Below are positions 1-4,922 of a stretch of DNA of 7,543 nucleotides, piece after piece. The stretch comes from Phycisphaerae bacterium (GTDB taxonomy: Bacteria > Planctomycetota > Phycisphaerae > UBA1845 > Fen-1342). Position 1 is the stretch's first letter, and each line of letters begins with the position of its first letter. Both the position numbers and the translations under genes were made by a program. Below the pieces are notes generated by a model that had not been told where the DNA came from, ran no database searches, and worked only from the letters and a program-made list of their open reading frames with translations. The stretch is taken from NCBI GenBank assembly GCA_020058145.1, contig JAGVEP010000011.1, forward strand, positions 1 through 7,543. The letters run 5' to 3'.

Positions 1-99
1 GAGGCGGGGCGCGCGGGGTTCCTGCCTCACCACATCCGGCAGGTCGTCGTGGATTCCGCCCGCTGCGCATGGGCCAGGCGTTTCGCGATGCTGCCGTAG
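1..99 (+). CDS. 3' end of an unidentified protein-coding gene (partial)
   Basis: Frame 1 is open from the window edge to a TAG at 97-99, giving the last 32 residues of a protein (ending ARRFAMLP). The evidence is compositional. About 28 of the 32 codons end in G or C, clearly more than in the alternative frame I compared, and this matches the high third-position GC of the surrounding genes. No motif is visible and I do not recognise the family. The stop codon lies inside the left copy of the 8-mer that flanks the inverted-repeat element, so the element inserted at the very end of this gene without changing its product. The tail is too short for a product call and could be chance. Confidence 0.45.
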   Translation, partial: EAGRAGFLPHHIRQVVVDSARCAWARRFAMLP

Positions 100-140
100 T
101 CTCGGAGCCCCCTCCCTCACTGTCCTCACCGCCCGAATTG

Positions 141-160
141 CTCCCCCCGTCCGGGGGGAG
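141..160. repeat. GC hairpin in left arm of the inverted-repeat element
   Basis: The sequence CTCCCCCCG-TC-CGGGGGGAG is a perfect 9-bp stem with a 2-base loop. It is the inverted counterpart of the hairpin at 267-286. It lies 41 bases after the TAG at 97-99 and could also help end transcription from that gene, although no T-tract follows. Confidence 0.75.
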
Positions 161-266
161 AGTACGCAGAGCAACACATCTGCCTAACGCGAATCTGGCT
201 ATTGCGAATAGCGTCTCCACCCGAGTCTCGCAGAGGGGCCGGAGGGAGTGCGTCGATCTGGGTACA

Positions 267-286
267 CTCCCCCCGGACGGGGGGAG
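267..286. repeat. GC hairpin in right arm of the inverted-repeat element
   Basis: The sequence CTCCCCCCG-GA-CGGGGGGAG is a perfect 9-bp stem with a 2-base loop, the exact reverse complement of the hairpin at 141-160. Because both hairpins are nearly self-complementary, each can fold alone or pair with the other copy in a single-stranded molecule. Confidence 0.75.
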
Positions 287-394
287 CAATCGGACGCACT
301 GCGCGCAGCGAGGGAGGGGGCTCTGAAGGAGGGGGCTCGCCGTAGTGCTACCCTGCGCGCGTGGATCGTCGCGCCCGGCCCCGCTGGCCTGCGT

Positions 395-1120
395 ATGCTG
401 GCGGCGGAGTTGCTGGTTACCCAAGGCGCACAGCTCGCCGTCGCGAGCGATTCCACACCTGTTCCAGTCGCGGAGTGTCGCACCCTGCGGGAGCTGTACC
501 GGAGGGCGACCGCTGTTCCCGAAAAGCTGCCGGCGGTCTTTCGCGTTGACCATGAGCCGGTGCCGTTCATCCTGGGCTACGCCGTCGCGGATGACATCGC
601 AGCGGCCGGGACCACGGGGGCGGCGGCGCTAGTTGTGTGCGTCCTGGCGCTTTGCGCATGGGTCTTCAGTTGGCGCGCGTCACCTGCGGCGCCGCTGCGA
701 CGCCAGGAGCAGATTATCACGCTGCTGGCCGCGCTGCTCATTACGGCGGGGGTCACTCAGCTTCCGCTCTGGGAACGCGTGGCATACGACGATTTTCGAC
801 GCCTCGACGCTGGCGCGCTCGCCTGGCCGCGCCTGCCGCTAGCTTTTTCTGCGTACGCGCTGGCGGCGTGTGTTGCCCTTGGCGGCGCGTTGGGAATCTG
901 GCAGCGGCGTGGACGGCCGCAGTGGGTGGCGGGCGTGGCTCGTTTGTCTGCGGTCACATGCTTGTCATTGAGCGTCACGGCAACACTACTCGCGTTTAGG
1001 GCTGGAACCCAGGCGTGGGACCACGATCGCCGGGTCGCCGAAATGGACGTTATGACTTGGGAGCACCACAGGTACGGCAGCGCGGAGCCGCTTGAGGTTC
1101 TGCGGCGCTGGCGTCCATAA
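395..1120 (+). CDS. Putative four-helix integral membrane protein, function unknown
   Basis: This encodes about 241 residues with four clear hydrophobic segments, at roughly residues 73-93 (GTTGAAALVVCVLALCAWVF), 106-126, 147-168 and 180-201. The first 72 residues are mostly soluble and contain VPVAECRTLRELYRR and PAVFRVDHEPVPF. A charged, Trp-rich tail of about 40 residues follows the last helix. I do not recognise a family and see no catalytic motif. The frame is open back to a GTG at 248, but that stretch is inside the inverted-repeat element and would translate its hairpin. ATG 395 is the first conventional start in native sequence to the right of the element. If the element is removed, this ATG falls about 50 bases after the stop of the upstream gene, a normal spacing. 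No convincing Shine-Dalgarno precedes it. tnaA follows 44 bases downstream and may be co-transcribed. Confidence 0.6.
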   Translation: MLAAELLVTQGAQLAVASDSTPVPVAECRTLRELYRRATAVPEKLPAVFRVDHEPVPFILGYAVADDIAAAGTTGAAALVVCVLALCAWVFSWRASPAAPLRRQEQIITLLAALLITAGVTQLPLWERVAYDDFRRLDAGALAWPRLPLAFSAYALAACVALGGALGIWQRRGRPQWVAGVARLSAVTCLSLSVTATLLAFRAGTQAWDHDRRVAEMDVMTWEHHRYGSAEPLEVLRRWRP

Positions 1121-1164
1121 TACGGCGAATCGGACGTCGTCATCCGTTGTGAAGCGAGCCAGAC

Positions 1165-2517
1165 ATGAAGACCATCATCGAACCGTTCCGCATCAAAGTC
1201 GTCGAACCCATCCGCATGACCACGGGTGCGGAGCGTGAGCAGATTCTCGCCGAAGCCGGCTTCAATTTATTCCTGATCCGCGCCGAGGACGTGCTCATCG
1301 ACCTGCTCACCGATAGCGGCACGGGCGCCATGAGCAGTCTGCAATGGGCCGGCATCATGCGCGGCGACGAGTTGTATGCCGGTGCCAAGAGCTGGTACGT
1401 GCTGCGCGACAAAGTCCGGGAAATCACGGGCTTTGAGCACGTGCTGCCGACGCACCAGGGCCGGGCGAGCGAACGCATCCTCTTTGAGCTCGTCGGCGGC
1501 AAGGGCAAAGTCGTCCCGAATAACAGCCATTTCGACACCACCCGTGCCAACATCGAGCATACCGGCGCGAAAGCCGTCGATCTGGTCATCGAGGAGGGCC
1601 GGCAGCCGACCTCACGGTACCCGTTCAAGGGCAATATGGACCTGACGAAGCTCGAGGGCCTCATCAAGGAGGTCGGTCCCCAGAACATCCCGCTCGTCAT
1701 GGTCACGGTGACCAACAACAGCGGGGGCGGGCAGCCCGTCAGCCTGGAGAATCTCCGCGCGGTGCGGAAGCTGTGCGACCGGTACAAGCTACCGTTCTTC
1801 CTGGATGCCTGCCGCTTTGCCGAGAACGCCTGGTTCATCAAGCAACGCGAGCCGGGGCAGCAGGACCGCAGCGTGCGCGAGATCGTTCGCGAGATGTTTA
1901 CGCTCGCCGACGGGGCGACGATCAGTGCCAAGAAGGATGGGCTCGTCAACATCGGGGGTCTGCTGCTCTTGCGCGACGCGGGGCTCGTCCGCCGGGCCGA
2001 TGAACTGCTGATTCTCACGGAGGGCTTCATCACGTATGGCGGACTCGCGGGCCGCGACCTCGAAGCCATGGCGCAGGGCTTCGAGGAGGTCGTCCACGAG
2101 GACTATCTCCAGTACCGCATTCGCAGCACGGCTTATTTGGGTGAGAAACTGCTGGCCGCGGGCATTCAGATCGTCGAGCCGCCCGGTGGACATGCGATCT
2201 ATATCGATGCGAAGCACTTCGCCCCGCACATCCCGCCGCAGCGCTTCCCCGGCCAGGCCCTCGTGGTGGGCCTGTACCGCCACGCGGGCATTCGCGCCGC
2301 TGAGATCGGCAGCGTGATGTTTGGCCAGGGCACGCCGCCGCCGATGGAGCTCGTGCGGCTGGCCATCCCGCGGCGGGTCTACACGCAAAGCCACGTGGAC
2401 TATGTGGTCGAGGCAATCATCGAGGTCTTTGGGCAGCGCGACCGGCTGCGGCCACTGGAGATCGTCGCCGAGCCGCCGACGCTACGGCACTTTACGGCTC
2501 GGTTCCGGGAGCTGTAG
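1165..2517 (+). CDS. tnaA: Tryptophanase (tryptophan indole-lyase)
   Basis: This is a PLP-dependent beta-eliminating lyase of 450 residues, full length for the family (E. coli TnaA 471, Citrobacter tyrosine phenol-lyase 456). It should split L-tryptophan into indole, pyruvate and ammonia in the cytoplasm. Family signatures seen are IDLLTDSGTGAMS (45-57), THQGR (96-100), the PLP-binding Asp214 and Arg217 in LDACRFAEN, and the Schiff-base lysine Lys257 in SAKKD. Gly52, Glu69 and Asn262 match the potassium site, and Tyr71 and IPRR (401-404) are also present. Three residues separate the two subfamilies. Asp124 (FDTT), Ile381 (AAEIGS) and His442 (RHFTAR) match tryptophanase, whereas tyrosine phenol-lyase has Thr124, Arg381 and Phe there. 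Start ATG 1165 gives the normal N-terminus (EPFRIKVVEP), although the Shine-Dalgarno is weak. The 44-base upstream gap has no room for a TnaC-type leader peptide, and no tryptophan permease gene follows. Confidence 0.9.
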   Translation: MKTIIEPFRIKVVEPIRMTTGAEREQILAEAGFNLFLIRAEDVLIDLLTDSGTGAMSSLQWAGIMRGDELYAGAKSWYVLRDKVREITGFEHVLPTHQGRASERILFELVGGKGKVVPNNSHFDTTRANIEHTGAKAVDLVIEEGRQPTSRYPFKGNMDLTKLEGLIKEVGPQNIPLVMVTVTNNSGGGQPVSLENLRAVRKLCDRYKLPFFLDACRFAENAWFIKQREPGQQDRSVREIVREMFTLADGATISAKKDGLVNIGGLLLLRDAGLVRRADELLILTEGFITYGGLAGRDLEAMAQGFEEVVHEDYLQYRIRSTAYLGEKLLAAGIQIVEPPGGHAIYIDAKHFAPHIPPQRFPGQALVVGLYRHAGIRAAEIGSVMFGQGTPPPMELVRLAIPRRVYTQSHVDYVVEAIIEVFGQRDRLRPLEIVAEPPTLRHFTARFREL

Positions 2518-2537
2518 CGACCGGGCCTGTGGAAGAC

Positions 2538-2594
2538 AATCAGAGCCGCGCCCGGCTGCGGCCACTTCCGCTTCCTACGGGCGCGGCTCTGATT
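2538..2594. terminator. Perfect 17-bp stem-loop after tnaA, between convergent genes
   Basis: AATCAGAGCCGCGCCCG at 2538-2554 is exactly complementary to 2578-2594, with a 23-base loop. It starts 20 bases after the tnaA stop. There is no T-run on either side, so this is not a classical intrinsic terminator. It could act as a terminator or mRNA 3'-end stabiliser for tnaA and, being symmetric, for the convergent peptidase gene ending at 2730. The stem sequence (CAGAGCCGCG) also resembles dispersed hairpin repeats I recall from planctomycete genomes, so it may be a REP-like element. That resemblance is memory, not a search result. Confidence 0.6.
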
Positions 2595-2644
2595 ATCGAG
2601 CGTGCTGGCAGCTAGTGTACTGCCTCGTTAGAAACAGCACATGA

Positions 2645-2701
2645 GCTGGGTGGAGTGGGCGTCTCGCCCGCGCCGCGGGCGGCCAAGATGGCCACCCCAG
2701 C
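2645..2701. repeat. Cluster of short GC hairpins in the convergent intergenic region
   Basis: The stretch is bounded by imperfect inverted ends (GCTGGGTGG at 2645 and CCACCCCAGC ending at 2701). It contains overlapping small palindromes: GGGCG-TCT-CGCCC (2657-2669), GCCCGCG-C-CGCGGGC (2666-2680) and GGCCA-AGA-TGGCC (2681-2693). The two outer inner stems fit inside the boundary stem together, while the middle one competes with the first. No ORF with coding character overlaps it. It looks like a dispersed intergenic repeat and may help separate transcription of tnaA and the convergent peptidase gene. Confidence 0.5.
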
Positions 2702-2729
2702 CATGCGCTGATAACTGTGACGCACTACG

Positions 2730-4676
2730 CTAGCTCCTGTTGACCTGCGCCGCCAGTTCTTCCGTCTGATCCAGCAGTTCCTTGAAGTTCTTCATCGCAT
2801 CCTGAATGTACGCGGGCGTGGTCATATCGACCCCGGCGTCCCTTAGCAGCTCGATGGCATACTTGCTCGAACCGCTCTTTAGGAAGCGGAGGTACTTCTC
2901 GACCGCCCCGGGCTCCTTGTCCATGATCCGCCGCGCGATGTTCGACGCGGCGCAGAAACTGGTGGCGTATTTGTAGACGTAGAAGTTGTAGTAGAAGTGG
3001 GGAATCCGAATCCAGTAGTTGTCGACGAGCGGGTCGTGGGTGTAGTCCGGCCCGTAGTACTTCTTCATGATCTCGCCGTACGCTGCGCCCAGCGTGTCCG
3101 CCGTGAGCGGCGTGCCTTTTTCGGCCAGCTCATGTATACGCTGCTCGAACTCGCTGAACATGGTCTGCCGGAAGACGGTGCCGCGCACCGATTCGAGCAA
3201 CTCGCACAGCAGATAGAGCTTGGTCTGGGGGTCCTTGATCTGGGGCAGGATGTACTTCTGCAGCAGGATTTCGTTGCAGGTGGAGGCCACTTCGGCGCAG
3301 AAGATGTCATAGTCGGCGTAGACGTAGGGCTGGGTGCCGCGCGAGAAGTACGAGTGCATCGAGTGCCCCATCTCGTGCGCCAGCGTCGAGACGTCGTCGT
3401 ACTCGCCGAAGAAGTTCAGCAGAATGTAAGGCTGGGTCAGGAACGTGCCGCTGGAGTAGGCCCCGCTCTTCTTGCCTTTTGTGGTGTAGACATCGACCCA
3501 ACGCGACGCGAAGCCCTTGTTCATCGGCGTGACGTACTCATCGCCGAGCGGGGCCAGTGCCGCGCCGACCGTCTGCACGCCCTCCTCATAGGTGTACGCC
3601 AGTTTTGCCTTGCTCACGAACGGGCAGTAGAGATCGTAGTCGTGTACACCATCGCTGAGCTTGAGCACTTTCTTGCGCAGGCTGGCATAGCGGTGCAGGA
3701 GCGGCAGGTTGTCGTTGACGGTCGTGATCAGGGTGTTGTATACGTCCCTTGAGATGTTGCCGGGGTGCAGCGCTGCGTTCAGGCAACTCTCGTAGCCGCG
3801 TGCCTTTACGTTGAAGATGTGGCTCTGCACGGCGCCATAGAGCAGTGACGCGGCGGTATTGCGGAACTTCGCGTACGATCCCGCGATGCCCTCATAGCCC
3901 TCTTTGCGTACGCGCCGGTCCGGCGAGCGCACGCACTTGTAGAAAACGGAGTCGCTGAGCTCGAACGGCTGGCCGCCGTCGTCCTTGATCGTCGGGAACT
4001 GCATGTCGGCGTTCGCGAACAGGGAGTAGGTGTTGTGCGGCGTCGAGAACACCTCGCCCGCCATCGCAATCAACTCCTCCTCGCGCGCCGGCAGAACATA
4101 TTGCTTCTGGCGGAACAGGTTCTCGAACGCGTGCCGGTAGAGCGCGAGGTCCTTGCTCTGCTTCATCCAGCCGTCGATGGTCTCGTACGGCAGCGCCGTC
4201 AGCTCGGGTTCCATCCACGACGTCGCCTGGCCGTATTTCACGGCCAGGGAGCGGGCGCGCGCTTCCAAAGACTGGTTCGCCCCGACGCGCGTATCCTGGT
4301 CGCTCAGCAGATTGGCGTAAACATAAACGCGCTCCAGCCGCTGGCTCAGCTCGTCGCGCAGCTTCAGGGCCGTCAGCAGCTCGCCCGCGCCTTTGCTGAG
4401 CGTGCCCTGTAGCTTCGCGATCTCGTTAACCTTCGTGTCGACCGCCGTGTATTCCTTCTCCCATTCCGGGACGTTCTTGAACGTGGACTCGAGGTTCCAG
4501 AGGTACTTCGCCTCCATTTCGCTGCGTTCGGGCACCTTCTTGACGCCCTGGGCCTGCGCACCCTCCCCCTGGGGCGCGGCAGTCGGCGCCGCTTTCGGCG
4601 TCGTAGCACAGGAGGTCGCCAGGAACGCTGTCGCGATCAGCATGAAAACTCCGCTGTGGATTCGCCGTTGAAACAC
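2730..4676 (-). CDS. pepF: Oligoendopeptidase F, M3 zinc metallopeptidase, predicted lipoprotein
   Basis: This is a complete M3-family oligopeptidase of about 648 residues, near the usual 600 plus an export signal. It hydrolyses short peptides. The zinc motif HEMGH is at about residues 434-438, with the third ligand Glu at about 462 in FCAEVAST. The conserved substrate-side HFYYNFYVYKYATS follows at about 560-573, so the active site looks intact. The N-terminus reads FQRRIHSGVFMLIATAFLATSC: basic residues, a hydrophobic core and a lipobox-like ATSC with Cys about 23, then a 27-residue Ala/Pro/Gln-rich linker before the globular domain. The classical PepF enzymes I know of are cytoplasmic, so an exported, lipid-anchored form is notable. 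I chose GTG 4674-4676 because GAGG lies 7 bases upstream. TTG 4682 is in frame but only 1 base from that site. ATG 4643 has GGAG 5 bases upstream but would remove the basic part of the signal. The gene is convergent with tnaA and divergent from dnaE2. Confidence 0.9.
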   Translation of the reverse strand: MFQRRIHSGVFMLIATAFLATSCATTPKAAPTAAPQGEGAQAQGVKKVPERSEMEAKYLWNLESTFKNVPEWEKEYTAVDTKVNEIAKLQGTLSKGAGELLTALKLRDELSQRLERVYVYANLLSDQDTRVGANQSLEARARSLAVKYGQATSWMEPELTALPYETIDGWMKQSKDLALYRHAFENLFRQKQYVLPAREEELIAMAGEVFSTPHNTYSLFANADMQFPTIKDDGGQPFELSDSVFYKCVRSPDRRVRKEGYEGIAGSYAKFRNTAASLLYGAVQSHIFNVKARGYESCLNAALHPGNISRDVYNTLITTVNDNLPLLHRYASLRKKVLKLSDGVHDYDLYCPFVSKAKLAYTYEEGVQTVGAALAPLGDEYVTPMNKGFASRWVDVYTTKGKKSGAYSSGTFLTQPYILLNFFGEYDDVSTLAHEMGHSMHSYFSRGTQPYVYADYDIFCAEVASTCNEILLQKYILPQIKDPQTKLYLLCELLESVRGTVFRQTMFSEFEQRIHELAEKGTPLTADTLGAAYGEIMKKYYGPDYTHDPLVDNYWIRIPHFYYNFYVYKYATSFCAASNIARRIMDKEPGAVEKYLRFLKSGSSKYAIELLRDAGVDMTTPAYIQDAMKNFKELLDQTEELAAQVNRS

Positions 4677-4801
4677 GGGCAAGCCTCGTGGCGGGAAGCC
4701 GCGTTGGGGTCAGGCGGTCAGCCCGCCGCTGTGCCGCCGGCCGAATAATACGCAGTTGCAGGCTAGCCGGGCAGCCGCGGAACCGCAAGACGGGCCCTGG
4801 C

Positions 4802-4830
4802 TTGACTGTTTGGATTATGTTAGGTATCAT
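4802..4830 (+). promoter_or_regulatory. Predicted sigma-70 promoter of dnaE2
   Basis: TTGACT (4802-4807) and TATCAT (4825-4830) each match the -35 and -10 consensus at five of six positions and are separated by exactly 17 bases. The surroundings are AT-richer than the rest of the window. Transcription would start near 4837, leaving a leader of about 85 bases before GTG 4923. It faces dnaE2 and lies in the divergent gap between it and the peptidase gene. Confidence 0.65.
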
Positions 4831-4843
4831 GTTCTGTTGGAAC
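4831..4843. promoter_or_regulatory. GTTC-N5-GAAC dyad at the dnaE2 transcription start, candidate LexA-type operator
   Basis: GTTC-TGTTG-GAAC is a perfect 4-bp dyad placed directly after the -10 hexamer and spanning the predicted start of transcription, where a repressor would block RNA polymerase. dnaE2 is an SOS gene in most bacteria that have it, and LexA sites in several phyla are built from GTTC/GAAC half-sites. The spacing of five differs from the N4 form I recall for Verrucomicrobia, so the assignment to LexA is an inference. Confidence 0.4.
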
Positions 4844-4911
4844 GGATGAAAGGAACCGGTCCGCCGGAGGTGTGGTGCCGCCTGCGCCCACGTCCCGTGG
4901 TGGCCGAGCGC

Positions 4912-4917
4912 GGGAGG
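4912..4917 (+). promoter_or_regulatory. Shine-Dalgarno that sets the dnaE2 start
   Basis: GGGAGG ends 5 bases before GTG 4923. It fits this GTG better than the in-frame GTGs at 4872 and 4875. An ATG at 4921 overlaps the start but is out of frame and only 3 bases from the site. Confidence 0.65.
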
Positions 4918-4922
4918 CGTAT

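Larger units (their letters stand above)
101..338. repeat. MITE-like inverted-repeat element with 8-bp flanking direct repeats
   Basis: The left arm (about 105-182) and right arm (about 250-323) are inverted copies of each other. Both contain GAGCCCCCTCCCTC, a more diverged middle, ATTGCTCC and a GC-rich hairpin, then GAG-GTAC-CAGA with small differences. The two arms differ by a one-base indel before the hairpin. The right end carries a second copy of GGAGGGGGCTC (313-323 and 328-338). The exact 8-mer GCCGTAGT sits at 93-100 and again at 339-346, which is what a target-site duplication would look like. A small palindrome (198-203/207-212) lies near the centre. No coding capacity is visible, so if mobile it would need a transposase acting in trans. 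An alternative is a genome-specific intergenic repeat or terminator whose flanking 8-mer match is coincidence. Confidence 0.6.

Noticed and set aside
248..394. N-terminal extension of the membrane protein from GTG 248
   Set aside because: This stretch belongs to the right arm of the inverted-repeat element and would translate its hairpin; the native start is more likely ATG 395.
1140..2069. Minus-strand ORF of 309 codons
   Set aside because: It is antisense to conserved tryptophanase sequence and its Ser/Arg-rich translation is typical of a GC-rich shadow frame.
1165..2517. Tyrosine phenol-lyase identity for the beta-eliminating lyase
   Set aside because: Positions 124, 381 and 442 are Asp, Ile and His as in tryptophanase, not Thr, Arg and Phe.
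2997..3752. Plus-strand ORF of 251 codons
   Set aside because: It is antisense to the catalytic part of the M3 peptidase, including HEMGH, and shows only shadow composition.
4740..4760. Minus-strand TATTAT as a -10 for the peptidase gene
   Set aside because: No reasonable -35 lies 16-18 bases upstream of it on that strand, so the call is not supported.
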